Assembly (NCBI RefSeq): GCF_009829915.1 | Contig: NZ_SZZW01000002.1 | Span: 124,001-188,000 of the forward strand | DNA: 64,000 nt | Reading direction: 5' to 3' | Source of the DNA: Pantoea sp. Nvir | GTDB taxonomy: Bacteria > Pseudomonadota > Gammaproteobacteria > Enterobacterales > Enterobacteriaceae | Part shown: positions 22,665-33,901 of the stretch, one piece after another | Layout of the letters: each line of letters starts with the position of its first letter | How positions within the stretch are numbered: position 1 is the stretch's first letter | Translations under genes and position numbers: made by a program | The notes under the pieces: generated by a model | Databases searched by the model: none | The model's input: the letters and a program-made list of their open reading frames with translations, nothing else | What the model was told of the DNA's origin: nothing

Positions 22665-25286
22665 ATGCGCGACCTTGCAAGAAAAATTACATCGGTCAAT
22701 ATCGAAGAAGAATTGAAAAAATCCTATCTCGATTATGCCATGTCGGTCATCGTTGGACGAGCCTTACCTGATGTACGTGATGGTTTGAAACCTGTCCACC
22801 GCCGTGTGCTTTACGCGATGAGAGAATTGGGTAATGACTGGGATAGACCCTATAAAAAATCCGCGCGTGTAGTCGGTGATGTGATAGGAAAATATCATCC
22901 GCATGGGGACTCTGCCGTTTATGATACTATTGTCCGCATGGCTCAACCTTTCTCGTTACGTTACATGCTGGTGGATGGCCAGGGTAACTTCGGCTCTGTT
23001 GATGGTGACTCCGCCGCAGCGATGCGTTATACAGAAGTGCGTATGTCACGTATCGCCCATGATATGCTCGCTGACTTAGAAAAAGAGACCGTTGACTTCG
23101 TGCCAAACTATGACGGTACCGAACGAATCCCTAAAGTCCTACCTACTAAAATACCTAGCCTATTGGTTAATGGTTCTTCTGGTATAGCCGTAGGTATGGC
23201 CACCAACATTCCGCCACATAACCTGACGGAAGTAATTAACGGGTGCCTCGCTTATATAAACAATGAAAGTATCAGTGTCGAAGGACTGATGGAGCATATT
23301 TCAGGACCAGATTTCCCAACAGCAGCGATTATCAACGGTCATCAAGGTATTGAAGAGGCATACCGCACTGGCCGTGGTAAAATTTACATTCGTGCGCGTA
23401 GCAAATTAGAAATTGACAATAAAACTGGCCGTGAAAATATCATAATCTATGAGATTCCCTATCAGGTTAATAAAGCGCGCTTGATAGAGAAAATTGCCGA
23501 GCTAGTGAAAGAAAAACGTGTTGAAGGCATCAGTGCACTGCGCGACGAGTCTGACAAAGATGGCATGCGCATCGTAATTGAAATAAGGCGCAATGCGGTA
23601 GGTGAAGTGATTCTTAATAACCTCTATTCGCTAACCCAACTTCAAATATCTTTTGGTATCAATATGGTAGCTCTGCATAAGGGCCAACCAAAAATAATGA
23701 CACTAAAGGATATTTTAGAAGCATTTATGCATCATCGGCGCGAAGTTGTAACACGTCGTACCATTTTTGAATTGCGCAAAGCTCGTGACCGCGCACATAT
23801 CCTTGAAGGTCTGGTAATTGCGCTAGTCAACATTGATTCAATGATTGATCTAATTCGCCGGGCATCAACTCCGCTCGAAGCGAAAACTGAATTGATCGTA
23901 CAGCCTTGGAATCTGGGCAACATAGCTACTATGCTGAATATCGATAATAATAATACATCTCGTAGGCCGCAGTGGCTTAACGAAGCGTTCGGCATTGCCG
24001 GTAATTGCTACTATCTAACCGAGCAGCAAACACAAGCAATCCTTGATCTGCGTTTACATAAACTTACTAGCCTTGAGTATGAGAAATTAGTAAATGAATA
24101 CAAAGATTTATTGGATAAGATCTCCGAACTACTGAATATTCTAATGAATACTGAGCATTTGATAAAAGTGATTAGTGAGGAATTAATCGCCATACGTGAC
24201 CGGTTTGGCGACCAACGCCGTACCGAAATTACCAATAATGGCGCAGATATCAATATCGAAGACCTCATCAATCAGGAAGACGTTGTAGTAACATTATCGC
24301 ATCAGGGTTATGTCAAGTACCAGCCGCTTGCAGATTATGAAGCACAGCGGCGCGGCGGTAAAGGTAAACTAGCGGTACGTATTAAAGAGGAAGATTTTAT
24401 TAATTGTCTATTAGTAGCCAATACTCATGATACCATCCTTTGTTTCTCCAGCCGTGGTCGCCTTTATTGGAGAAAAGTTTATCAGTTACCAGAAGCAAGT
24501 CGTAATGCACGTGGCCGTCCATTTGTCAACCTACTACCACTACAGCTTGATGAACGCATCACTGCTATCCTACCAGTGCGTGAATATACCAAAGGCTTTA
24601 ACATCTTTATGGCGACTGTCAGGGGTACTGTGAAAAAAACGGCGCTGCAGGAGTTTAGCCGTCCTCGAAGTGCGGGTATTATTGCAGTGACTTTATGTAA
24701 GAATGATGAGCTGATTGGTGTTGCACTCACTAACGGCAATGATGAGGCAATGCTGTTCTCCGCTGCGGGTAAAGTAGTGCGATTTTCTGAATCTGAAGTG
24801 CGTACTATGGGCCGTACCGCATCTGGCGTTCGCGGCATCAAGCTGGCAGAAAAGGATCGCGTGGTGTCGCTGATCGTGCCGCGTAAAGGGGGTTCAATTC
24901 TTACCGTGACGCAAAATGGTTACGGCAAGCGTACAGCTAACAGCAAGTACCCGACTAAATCACGTGCTACGCGGGGAGTGATTTCCATCAAAGTCACTGA
25001 ACGTAATGGCCCAGTAATTGGCGCAGTGCAGGTCGAGGAGATCGATCAAATTATGATGATCACCGATGCAGGTACTCTAGTTCGTACCCGTGTCTCCGAA
25101 GTAAGTATCGTAGGACGTAATACTCAAGGTGTCATCTTGATACGTACTGCAGAAGATGAAAATGTTGTGGGACTACAGCGCGTAGTTGAATCTGTAGAAG
25201 AGAAAGAACTAGCCACCTTGAATAGAATGATGATAGAAAAAGAAGAGAATGTAGCATTGGAAGAAGATGCCGGTAATGCGCTATAA
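22665..25286 (+). CDS. gyrA: DNA gyrase subunit A
   Basis: 873 residues (875 in E. coli), the breakage-reunion subunit that negatively supercoils DNA with GyrB. Catalytic Tyr122 lies in AAMRYTEVR. Quinolone-region residues Ser83 and Asp87 are the sensitive wild type. The gyrase-specific GyrA box QRRGGKG opens the C-terminal DNA-wrapping domain, so this is gyrase and not topoisomerase IV. The frame is open back to 22581, but the family start is [17 protein letters not shown] at 22665. Its ribosome binding site is embedded in an unusual G7 run (22649-22655). The C-terminal tail is acidic, as usual. Confidence 0.98.
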   Translation: MRDLARKITSVNIEEELKKSYLDYAMSVIVGRALPDVRDGLKPVHRRVLYAMRELGNDWDRPYKKSARVVGDVIGKYHPHGDSAVYDTIVRMAQPFSLRYMLVDGQGNFGSVDGDSAAAMRYTEVRMSRIAHDMLADLEKETVDFVPNYDGTERIPKVLPTKIPSLLVNGSSGIAVGMATNIPPHNLTEVINGCLAYINNESISVEGLMEHISGPDFPTAAIINGHQGIEEAYRTGRGKIYIRARSKLEIDNKTGRENIIIYEIPYQVNKARLIEKIAELVKEKRVEGISALRDESDKDGMRIVIEIRRNAVGEVILNNLYSLTQLQISFGINMVALHKGQPKIMTLKDILEAFMHHRREVVTRRTIFELRKARDRAHILEGLVIALVNIDSMIDLIRRASTPLEAKTELIVQPWNLGNIATMLNIDNNNTSRRPQWLNEAFGIAGNCYYLTEQQTQAILDLRLHKLTSLEYEKLVNEYKDLLDKISELLNILMNTEHLIKVISEELIAIRDRFGDQRRTEITNNGADINIEDLINQEDVVVTLSHQGYVKYQPLADYEAQRRGGKGKLAVRIKEEDFINCLLVANTHDTILCFSSRGRLYWRKVYQLPEASRNARGRPFVNLLPLQLDERITAILPVREYTKGFNIFMATVRGTVKKTALQEFSRPRSAGIIAVTLCKNDELIGVALTNGNDEAMLFSAAGKVVRFSESEVRTMGRTASGVRGIKLAEKDRVVSLIVPRKGGSILTVTQNGYGKRTANSKYPTKSRATRGVISIKVTERNGPVIGAVQVEEIDQIMMITDAGTLVRTRVSEVSIVGRNTQGVILIRTAEDENVVGLQRVVESVEEKELATLNRMMIEKEENVALEEDAGNAL

Positions 25287-26520
25287 TTGGATAAGATGAA
25301 GTGAATATTTGCTTGTTAAAGCCTCAAGCCAACAGCTTCATGAAAAACGGACATACCATTACGATTTGTGTAGCAGGAAATTTCTACTATATATACCTTT
25401 CCTTTTAACTTTTTTGTAACGATGTTTCTTAAACTATCTACGCTCTTTTTGAGATTATGCTACACATGTCATGATATTTAGTTTCTTCATAATTTGTGCT
25501 AGCTATATAGCTCCTCAAGTTAGCACAAGCGATTACCATATTTTGCATAATTATTTACTTGCATGATATAAAATATAATTTTAAAACTCCGGAAGTGATA
25601 TAGTAATTTATTTCGGTTTGTTTTTTCTTTGAAATTTGCAAACCTAACGCGTTGATGATGTATAAAATTAGGGAAAACAAAATTTAAAGAAGTTAATATA
25701 TTACAAAGTGATCAATTTATATTTGAAAATATATTAACTTACATCGATTATCAAATTTACTTACCGAATCACAATAACTTTATTGAAATTGGCAATTTCA
25801 ATATTGATAATATGCTATATCATGTTTATCTAGTTTATTCATTTTATCCCTGCTCGCCTTTAGTATTGCATACTATACGCTATTTTCTCGTTTTTCATGT
25901 AGCATATTAAGCATATTCTTTAATTTTTATTGCTATCATTTTATTTTTCACCTTAAGTAAGGCCTCCTAGCTTTACAGAAATGTTTTCGCTAATTTTGGA
26001 GTGATGGGTATCATAGTATTTCTCATTTTTGCTAGTGAATTAATTTGCTTTGCTTACTGTATTTTATTACATTAATAAATCCGAAAGTCGATAGATATAC
26101 ATCTAGAATAGACTATTTTTTTAAATATAAAAAAGTTGCTAAGTCATCTTTTTGCTTGAGAATCGAAATTTAGCTAGAAGCATAAAATATTTAATATTTT
26201 TTAGCAGATAAAATTCTATGTCTAACTAATTAGAGTCACAGGAAGATGAAGATGACTACGCTAGTATTTTTCCCATGAGCATTAGAAGCAAGCTAGTTTT
26301 ACTGTCACTGCAGAAATTTGCCAATGTTAAAAATAAAAAATGTGGTTCATGGTTGGCAACAAGCACCTCATTTACTGAACCCGCTTTTAATTTACTCTAT
26401 TAATCTAGGCAAATTTAGAATGATATTTTATATTATCTATGAAATATGATTTATGAAATTTTCAGATTAGTTTTTATTAGATTTTAGCTTTAACTAAAGC
26501 ATTATAAATAATGAGTCAAA
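25287..26520. other. 1.2-kb geneless AT-rich stretch (rcs/ompC position)
   Basis: No open frame with family resemblance, RNA gene or strong terminator was seen. In E. coli the interval from gyrA to apbE holds the rcs phosphorelay genes and ompC among others; all appear lost. Homopolymeric A/T runs dominate. Confidence 0.5.
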
Positions 26521-27573
26521 ATGCGATATTGGAATATTTTGTTACTATTAACTTTAATAGGTGTTATGAGTGCTTGCGATAAGCAGTCTATGTCGCAGGT
26601 GATGGTACTACAAGGTAAAGTCATGGGCACAGTATGGCGTGTAGTGCTGTTTGGTGTTGATAGCGTGCACAAAAAAGCGTTACAGCAGGCAATTCAGCGA
26701 CAGCTGGACGCAGATGACCATATGCTTTCAACTTGGAAACCAGATTCATTGTTATCACGATTCAATAGTTATCAAGGCTATGCAATGCAGCCGATCAGCG
26801 CTGATATGGCGGATATAGTGACCAAGGCGTTACGTATCGGAGCGAAAACTAAAGGTGCTATGGATATTACCATAGGCCGGTTGGTGAATTTATGGGGATT
26901 CGGATCGGTGAAACAGCCTGTTCATATGCCAACTGATGCAGAGATTACTTTAGTTAAAACACAAACTGGCTTACAACACTTGCGCGTAATTCAGACGGTT
27001 GCGGGACAGTGGTTACAAAAAAAAAATCCGGGACTTTATGTTGATCTCTCCACAATGGGTGAAGGATATGCAACTGATCATTTAGCACGTTTGATAGAAC
27101 GTCAGGGTATCAATAATTATCTCGTATCAGTCGGTGGTGCATTGTTTAGCCGTGGCCATAATGGAAAAGGCAAATCATGGCGTATAGCTATTCAGAAACC
27201 TACCGACAATGAAAACACTGCACAAACTTACGTCAATTTGCAAGGGTATGGCATTAGCACTTCGGGTAGCTATCGCAATTATTATGAACTAGATGGTAGA
27301 CGTATTTCACATATTATTGATCCAGCAACTGGCTGGCCCATTAAACATAAGTTGGTCTCCGCCACGGTAATTGCTACTACGGCGCTGGAGGCAGATGGGT
27401 GGGATACTGGACTGATGGTGCTAGGTAGTGAAAAAGCAAAAGAACTGGCATTAGAACAACAACTGGCTGTATATCTAATCAGTAAAGAGAAAGATAAGTT
27501 CGTTAGCTGGATGTCTCCGCAGTTTTTGATTTTTTTGACGAAAGGGAAAAATGGTAATAGGGACAATTTTTAA
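26521..27573 (+). CDS. apbE: FAD:protein FMN transferase (ApbE lipoprotein)
   Basis: 350 residues (351 in E. coli). It transfers FMN from FAD to a threonine of partner flavoproteins such as RnfG/RnfD or NqrB/NqrC. The N-terminus is a lipoprotein signal with lipobox VMSAC, so it acts in the periplasm anchored to a membrane. Conserved blocks include the FAD-binding VDLSTMGEGYATDHLA, VSVGGALFSRG and the metal/substrate segment SYRNYYELDGRRISHIIDP. An A10 run (27017-27026) lies inside the gene in the correct frame, a slippage-prone site. No target flavoprotein lies in this window. In E. coli apbE lies next to ompC and ada. Confidence 0.95.
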   Translation: MRYWNILLLLTLIGVMSACDKQSMSQVMVLQGKVMGTVWRVVLFGVDSVHKKALQQAIQRQLDADDHMLSTWKPDSLLSRFNSYQGYAMQPISADMADIVTKALRIGAKTKGAMDITIGRLVNLWGFGSVKQPVHMPTDAEITLVKTQTGLQHLRVIQTVAGQWLQKKNPGLYVDLSTMGEGYATDHLARLIERQGINNYLVSVGGALFSRGHNGKGKSWRIAIQKPTDNENTAQTYVNLQGYGISTSGSYRNYYELDGRRISHIIDPATGWPIKHKLVSATVIATTALEADGWDTGLMVLGSEKAKELALEQQLAVYLISKEKDKFVSWMSPQFLIFLTKGKNGNRDNF

Positions 27574-28711
27574 TTTGTGTATTGACAAAACATGATTAAG
27601 AGCACCCATACCCTAGTTAATGCAAAAGCGTTTTATGCTATGAAGCTTTAGGGGTAGGTATATATTTTTCTTCGTTCTTCCTTAATATAAACACAGTTTA
27701 TAAAACGTGGCTAATTAGAATTAGCTGGGAGACTGCCAGTATCTTATTTAGAATCATATATAGATGTTATTAGATTAGTCTGTGATGTATCCATGTTAAA
27801 AAAATATTAAGTGAGTTTAGTAGTTAATAGTAGGATTGCTTATCCTTACATCTCTCTGATAAAAAATGGAATCATCCTTTTCTGTTAGAAGCAGTGTATG
27901 TGTTGCAATCATGTGAGTAGTGATACTACATATAAAATTCTCGCTATTAATCTTTTTATAAACTATTAATCTTTTATAAAATTAGTGATATTTTATAATC
28001 GAACTTAGTAGATTCTTTCGAAAATTTACAGCTAAAGGTAACATGGTGTGTTGCTGTTCTTTAATGTGCATCGCTCTGAGCATATCTGGTCGTGGAGGCG
28101 CCACGTAGCTGCGTTATAATGTATGCTCGTATAAAAATAACAAATGATGTACGGTATTCAGTGCAATGTGTGCGTATCTTTACTCACTCTACTCTTGAGA
28201 GTGAGTAAAGATATAGCAATGATGCTTAAATTCAGTAACTTTTTTATAAAGACTGTGTTTTGATAAACATGATTTTTGTTAATCTAATATTAAGAGGTGT
28301 ATTAAATTAATTAATAATAATTGGAGAAGCTCGTAAGGTTGCGTAAGCATACTAAATAAAGTATTTTTATTATAAATAATAGAATAAATATTAATGGATT
28401 AGAATGTTTTTATTCTATTAAGTAGTTTCGATATAGGTGTTATGTACATTGGTTGAATATTGACTATTTTAAGTCAGTTAAAGCGATTTATTTCTTTTTT
28501 GATTTCCTTGTTTTAAGCTTGTTATTTCTCTAGTTGTAAGACCTCTTTTAGGTTGGAAGATGATGTAGCATCATCACTTGATTTTCGGGAAAGGTACCTT
28601 CTGATTTTTGTTTGATAGAAAAATATATTAGAGAGAATAATTTTAGTAAAAAACAAGAATTATGCGCACAAATCAAGGTAAGAATACTGTTGTTAGTGTT
28701 GTAGATCGTGA
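27574..28711. other. 1.1-kb geneless stretch between apbE and tRNA-Pro
   Basis: No coding frame is recognisable. E. coli has a large block between apbE and the proL tRNA (ada, alkB, mqo, nap and ccm genes, narP), which is missing here. The one structured element is the 16-bp hairpin at 28175-28213, listed separately. Confidence 0.5.
28175..28213. repeat. 16-bp perfect hairpin in a geneless region
   Basis: TATCTTTACTCACTCT (28175-28190) and its exact reverse complement (28198-28213) flank a 7-base loop. Neither side has a U-tract, so it is a poor intrinsic terminator as it stands. No gene end lies within 500 bases on either side. It may be the relic terminator of a deleted operon or a structured RNA. 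Confidence 0.8.
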
Positions 28712-28785
28712 TCGGCACGAGAGGATTTGAACCTCCGACCCCTGACACCCCATGACAGTGCGCTACCAAGCTGCGCTACGTGCCG
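28712..28785 (-). tRNA. proL: tRNA-Pro, anticodon GGG (3' CCA not encoded)
   Basis: 74 bases to the discriminator. The 7-bp acceptor stem (CGGCACG with CGTGCCG), D-loop GCTTGGTAGC, anticodon loop ATGGGGT (anticodon GGG) and T-arm GGAGGTTCAAATCCTC all fold. Compared with E. coli proL as I remember it, the anticodon stem carries a paired change (28-42 C-G to U-A), which argues it is functional. The 3' end reads TCA where E. coli encodes CCA, so tRNA nucleotidyltransferase must add or repair the end. In E. coli proL follows yejM next to yejK, matching its place here. It reads GGG-type codon families CCC/CCU. Confidence 0.96.
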
Positions 28786-29718
28786 AACAAGGATTATACT
28801 TTTTTTTTGGCATAAAACAACTGTGACAGTTGATTATAATTAAGGGAGGGGGGGTCTTTACTATCTTTAGCTTAGTAGAGTGATGACCTACCGATGCTAC
28901 TCAGCAGGTTATCTGTTTCAACGAATAGATTAAGCATGGATAATTAATTTGAAAACAGTCCTTCTTCATGTTCTTAAGAATCATTTAATAGGCCAGTGCA
29001 GTGCGCAAATATAGAAGATTCTGTATAATCAGAACTATTACATCGTAATCAATCAGGTAACCAATAAGCTACAAAGTCAAATCATGCTAAATAAAGCATC
29101 AATGAACCTATAAATTAGCAAAAATTCTTAAATTACCGGCCTAGTCTGAACCATGAGCATTATAAATTTCCTTTCAAAAAGGTTCGTAAATTAATAGCAC
29201 TGCGTGCGTACTCAAAGTGCTAAGTAATGAGCACTGCGCCATCGACATAACAAGCACATGCCATTTTATTATAGTCTGTCATCAACACTCACTCTTATAA
29301 AACCAAATTAAGAATATACCGAGTAAAAATTGAAACACCGTCTTTTCCCGATATGATGATCAATATTATCTCGCGGTAAAAATAACTATAGGAAGCAAAT
29401 ACTGTAATTGTAATACTACCATAAAGATCAAGTGTAAAAACAGATTCCTAGAATATATATAGTAAAAAAATGACCTGAATTTCAGTTATTTAAAATAAAA
29501 AATTATTAAGAGAAAACCTCAGGTAATAGCAGATTTTTAATAAAAGAACTTTATAAATATTATTAATTATTCATATTCAAAATATAGTATAGTTTATCAT
29601 TGGATACGATTAGTTTTCTTGTAATTTTATTGAAAATATCTTGATGGGCCATCACACAATATTAGTATCTAACACTGAAGCTGTTTGAATACTCCCCTAA
29701 ACTAAATGAGAATCTACC
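28786..29718. other. Geneless spacer between tRNA-Pro and yejK remnant (yejL/yejM position)
   Basis: Apart from the tRNA promoter, nothing recognisable was found. E. coli has yejL and yejM here; no remnant could be read. A G7 run lies at 28848-28854, one of four such runs in the window. Confidence 0.5.
28793..28820 (-). promoter_or_regulatory. Sigma-70-like promoter for tRNA-Pro
   Basis: On the minus strand, TTGTTT (28820-28815) and a perfect TATAAT (28798-28793) are 16 bases apart and end 7-8 bases before the mature tRNA 5' end. The leader would be only one or two bases, unusually short for a tRNA gene. Confidence 0.6.
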
Positions 29719-30606
29719 ATGAGTTTACATATTGAACAAATTATCTTACATCAACTTATTCAATACGAGGAGAATGAGCAAAGCTTACGGTCTATTTAAT
29801 AAAGACAGTAAGCTTGCAGATTTATTATGTAATTACCAAGAGGAGGGTCATAGTGGATTCATAGAGTTTAGCAATACTACGACCAGTCTTCTGAGTGATC
29901 AGCTGACCAAATATCGCTTCTTTGAAGAAAGTGTGGTGTTATTTGCGCATTATCGCTATTTAGTGACATATTAACTGCTAATTGCGGTGTTAAACATCCT
30001 AAGCAGGATGCGTGTTAATGAACAATTAGATATTAGCAGCATGCACTCTCTTAACATCAATCATACAAATATTGCTATTCGTATCAATTTAACTGCATGG
30101 AAACTAACACCGGGATCTACGTGCTATCTGACTTTCTTACATGGACGAATAGGGAATAAAGCCACTGCTTTTTTATGGATTTTCTCAGAACCAACATTGT
30201 TCTGGACGTCAAAACGAAAAACTTTGATCTACTGGAGGCAGTAGGTGAATATTGCACAGAATTAAAATTAGAGAAAAATATTTATCAGCACTATCGCCAG
30301 CAAATTTACAGATACTGCAACGGACAGCTACGTACAACAGGTAAGGAAATTGTATTGGAGGATTTATTGAAGGAGCTTCCACTTCTCGGCAGAAAATATT
30401 TTTATGAGTTCACACAGGAGCGAGGTTATAATCTCGAAGAGAACTTTCTAGTAGACCGCAACACACACTACGTTAGCTCACTAAATTTACTGGCAGCGGA
30501 AGGTGGTCTGACGCTGAATTTTGACGCCTTACTGTTGGGAAATTGTATCTTTTGGGAGTCTATCCACGGATAGATTAACCATTCAGGGCATACCACCAAA
30601 CGCAAG
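29719..30606 (+). pseudogene. yejK: Decayed nucleoid-associated protein gene yejK
   Basis: Pieces in three frames line up in order with E. coli YejK (335 aa, a nucleoid-associated protein). The start is MSLHIEQIILHQLIQY at 29719. About 25 codons are then lost with a frame change before KAYGLFNKDSKLADLL. A Tyr codon has become TAA within HYRYLVTY*LLIAVL (about 29970). A one-base loss in a T-tract (T6 at 30168-30173) shifts the frame at the FFMDFL block, and a final frame change sits near 30563 before TDRLTIQGIPPN. With at least four lesions it cannot make the protein. It neighbours rplY, as in E. coli. Confidence 0.93.
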
Positions 30607-30639
30607 CAGCTACAATATTGGCTACTACAATATTGTACG

Positions 30640-30665
30640 GAACACCCTACGTAAGGAGGGTGTTC
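30640..30665. terminator. Hairpin between convergent yejK remnant and rplY
   Basis: A perfect 9-bp stem, GAACACCCT (30640-30648) and AGGGTGTTC (30657-30665), with an 8-base loop. It lies between two converging genes, where a shared terminator is expected. The T-runs on either side are weak. Confidence 0.6.
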
Positions 30666-30796
30666 TTCTAGCTGAAAAATCTTAAAAGCAGCGCTATCAA
30701 TAGCAGATATTTATCTTGCGTATTACCTGTTAATAGACATTTTCATTTTAGGGTTAAAAAAACGCTTGATAATAATGTCATTTTATTTTTAGGTAA

Positions 30797-31081
30797 TTAA
30801 ATACGCATAAAGTCAATGTGGTTTAATTTTAGTTTGAACGGATGACGTTGGACAGCCTGTATTTTAACTTTAGTTTCTTTACTGTCGACAACTACAGTCA
30901 AAATACTACTGTAAAACTCAGGTTTTTCTTGCATGTTCATTATAGTATCGTGATCTAATATGATGGGTATAGTTTCTTCATCACCACCATAAATAATTGC
31001 CGGGAATTTATTTTCTGCGCGTAGTCGGCGGTTCGCACCCTTACCTTTTTTTTTACGTATCTCTGCGTTTATAGTGAACAT
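30797..31081 (-). CDS. rplY: 50S ribosomal protein L25 (bL25)
   Basis: 94 residues, the short enterobacterial form (94 in E. coli) without the C-terminal CTC domain. It binds 5S rRNA. Conserved blocks include [21 protein letters not shown], the acidic LDHDTIMNM and [17 protein letters not shown] at the end. GAGATATC gives a modest ribosome binding site. It is convergent with the dead yejK, the E. coli arrangement. Confidence 0.97.
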   Translation of the reverse strand: MFTINAEIRKKKGKGANRRLRAENKFPAIIYGGDEETIPIILDHDTIMNMQEKPEFYSSILTVVVDSKETKVKIQAVQRHPFKLKLNHIDFMRI

Positions 31082-32226
31082 GATGATATCTCTTAATGAA
31101 ATCCTCTGCTAAAGGCTACTCAAAAATAGTGATTCTAGATGCTAGAATGGTTATTATTGTAACCACAATATACAGAGAAAGCAAATAATTTACTATCGCC
31201 TAGCGAAACTTATCGGAATGATAGAAGCAACTTATGCTTATAATATTTAACAAATAAATTTCTTGATTATTGGGTATGTAGTGTACGCTTCCTGGAGTAG
31301 AGGAAAGTTCTCTATTTGATATTAACAGGAACGTCTTGTAGTTATCCTACATTAATCACTTAAAATTAACTATTGACCAGTCAACCAGTGGTATAACCAC
31401 TCGGCAAATAAAATAAAAAAACAAACACCACTATTTATTTTCCCGTATACCAAGTTTTTATAACAGAAATAACATATTTGATACCTTATTTAATGAAGTG
31501 TTTAAAAACTTTATTAAACACTAAAATTAAGATGAAATCTTCTCATAGAAAATTGTTAATATTAGAAAAATATATATCTTGAATATATTTATGAGTAAAT
31601 ATGAACAGAAAGGCGCATGGATCAATAACTTATAGTATTTTCCTATAATGTAATCCAAACTTCATTTGGAGATTCTAGTACTCATTAGCTTACTCTTGAA
31701 ACTGCTTTGAAAATTACTTTCGTTGTGGATAATCAGTAATTAAAATTAATACGCATATCCGCTATTATTTAGTATAAGGAATGTATTCAAGAGAAGTAGT
31801 ATAAAACAGAACTTCAGATAGATATAAATTACGAAAGTCATTCATAACTTCTTTTCTGATCAAGTACCCATAAAGCACATCACTATTTTCTCATTGGCTA
31901 ATATTGGTATGTTAGTTCCATTACTGATGTTTTAATAATAAAAGCGAGCATTAAAGACATTAGGTGATATGTCTTAAAGAAGATCAATTCTTTTGCAAGA
32001 AAGAGTGTAGATATCTGTTAATAACTTGCTTATCTTATTGTTAATGTAAAGTAAAGACTTGTTAGTACCAAAGAAAATAGCATAAAAAAATAATCTACTA
32101 CTCCTTAATGTTCCTAGTTCTTTATGTGATTTAAACCAACTTGAATCATAAGATATAAAAATATTTTTTATTTAACCCTTAACTAAGTGTTTATAAACTC
32201 TTCTATTTAAAAGGTAATGACTATGG
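31082..32226. other. 1.1-kb geneless AT-rich stretch
   Basis: No family-like frame, RNA gene or strong hairpin was seen. In E. coli the next genes on this side of rplY are yejH (radD), rsuA and bcr; none is recognisable. Confidence 0.5.
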
Positions 32227-32934
32227 CTATTTATATTTATACAGCAGTTTATGACACAATGTGTTGATGAGAACATCGCTCAGCGGAGTTAGTAGTATCC
32301 AGCTCATTCCAATTAGCAACACCGAAAGCGAACCAACAGCAATATCGGTAAACCAATGCGCACCCGACATTATGCGCGGTAGAGAGAAGATCACACTGAT
32401 AGAAGCACTGATGAAAAGTGTGTGGAACCCGAAGTAGCGCCACATAAAGCAAGAGAAGATCATTAACATCATGCCGTGATCACCAGGGAAGCTGTTGCTA
32501 GAGGCATCTTTAGTAGTAATGCCAGTAAGTAGGCTAACGCGATGCGCGTTTTTGAAAAAAAGAGTTGGGCTTTTATGTTGCACTGGTAAAAGGTGACTAA
32601 GTTGATTGATGATCAACGCACTGAGCAACATGATGATGCCGATTGCCAGTATCCGTTGGCGGCCTAATAGTGTTTCTCGGTTCCAGTAAAAAAAATAGAT
32701 AATACCCATCGCAAATAGTGATATCAGATCGAAAACTCGACAGTTAGTGACTGCGACTAGTAGTGCAAATCCCGGATGGTGAACAATTTGATTATTAAAG
32801 CTAAAAAAAATAACCTTATTAATACTTGCCCAGAAACCATGGTTCGGTGGAAGATACCAAGAAAGAAACAGTGCAAAACCAATTGCATTTAGCAATAGTA
32901 TTGTGACAAGACGAGTTGTGCGCATGGGATGCAC
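32227..32934 (-). CDS. lpxT: Kdo2-lipid A phosphotransferase LpxT (PAP2 family)
   Basis: 235 residues (237 in E. coli LpxT/YeiU). An inner-membrane enzyme that moves a phosphate from undecaprenyl diphosphate to the 1-position of lipid A on the periplasmic face, which also recycles the carrier. Five or six hydrophobic segments are visible. The phosphatase motifs are KDASSNSFPGDHGMM (about 144-158) and PRIMSGAHWFTDIAVG (about 188-203), containing the two catalytic histidines. An in-frame ATG three codons in is an alternative start. Retention implies that the cell still makes lipid A and undecaprenyl phosphate. Confidence 0.93.
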   Translation of the reverse strand: MHPMRTTRLVTILLLNAIGFALFLSWYLPPNHGFWASINKVIFFSFNNQIVHHPGFALLVAVTNCRVFDLISLFAMGIIYFFYWNRETLLGRQRILAIGIIMLLSALIINQLSHLLPVQHKSPTLFFKNAHRVSLLTGITTKDASSNSFPGDHGMMLMIFSCFMWRYFGFHTLFISASISVIFSLPRIMSGAHWFTDIAVGSLSVLLIGMSWILLTPLSDVLINTLCHKLLYKYK

Positions 32935-33809
32935 TCAAAGAAAAATTATGGTTTAAATTAACTTAATGAGTTGAAATGACTTTTCGACTAATATGACAGA
33001 CACCTGCATTAAGCTATCGGCCGAAACTATTAGGTTAATAATCAGGTTAATAAGGCCTATTATCGCAAATTTTAACATGCGATTCATTGGTTTAAATACT
33101 TATTTATGCAAGATGTACCCCTACAAATTACATATGCTATTTAAGAGTTCATAACTGGTGTTATGATACAATATAGTACTACAAGGTAAAATCTTGTATC
33201 TTTTTTGAATCTCCTAGTTGTATGTAAAATGGTTACTCTGTCACATTTTATTACATCTAGTAAGAGCTAGCAAATCGTTTCTTATTTTAGCAGTATTTTT
33301 GTATCTATTACCAGATCAGCTGATAGCTATCAGCTTGAAGTTAAGATGTTGTGCAGTCCTCTATTGATTTTCGATTCTACTTGATGTAAGTCAAGATGCG
33401 TTAGGATACCGCATCCTAAGTTCACTAAACTGGTCACCAAATACTTCAGTACTTACTAAGTTAAGCTTAGCTTGATAAGCCGTATCAAACATTCAGCTGG
33501 TTTCATTGCGAATTCTCGCTTGTCGATGATAGATGATATATATAGAGAGAGGGTAGTACGGTCGGATATTATGCTAGTCGTTTACTGGTAGGTACAGACA
33601 TAGAGAACACAATACTGCTGTGCACCAACACACCTTTCAAAGGTGTGTCTCTGCTGACACCATGTACCTCAAGAAGGATGGCAGGTGGCATATCTATTGT
33701 TCATTTTTAAAATGAACATGCTAACGCTGGTGTTGAGTTACTAAATATTAATTATCACGGGTACGCAATAAGACTAAATTAGTTGAGTATAAAATAACGG
33801 GACAGAATT
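32935..33809. other. Geneless stretch with small perfect inverted repeats
   Basis: No gene is seen. Two 10-bp perfect inverted repeats stand out: ACACACCTTT-c-AAAGGTGTGT (33628-33648) and TGTTCATTTT-t-AAAATGAACA (33698-33718), 50 bases apart and beyond the nfo terminator. Their function is unknown. Confidence 0.5.
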
Positions 33810-33847
33810 AAAAAAAACTACGGTCTGCTATAATTCACACAGGCCGT
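33810..33847 (-). terminator. Rho-independent terminator of nfo
   Basis: Read on the minus strand: ACGGCCTG, a 12-base loop, then CAGACCGT (8 pairs with one G-U), AG and T8. It begins about 54 bases after the nfo stop. Confidence 0.8.
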
Positions 33848-33901
33848 TGGTTTCTTCTACCTATTACCTATGCTGCTTGCTTTAAAACAGCACTTAAAAG
33901 A

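Noticed and set aside
28548-28769. 73-codon minus-strand frame over the tRNA
   Set aside because: Its first part is the tRNA-Pro gene itself and the rest is spacer. It is an artefact of the tRNA sequence.
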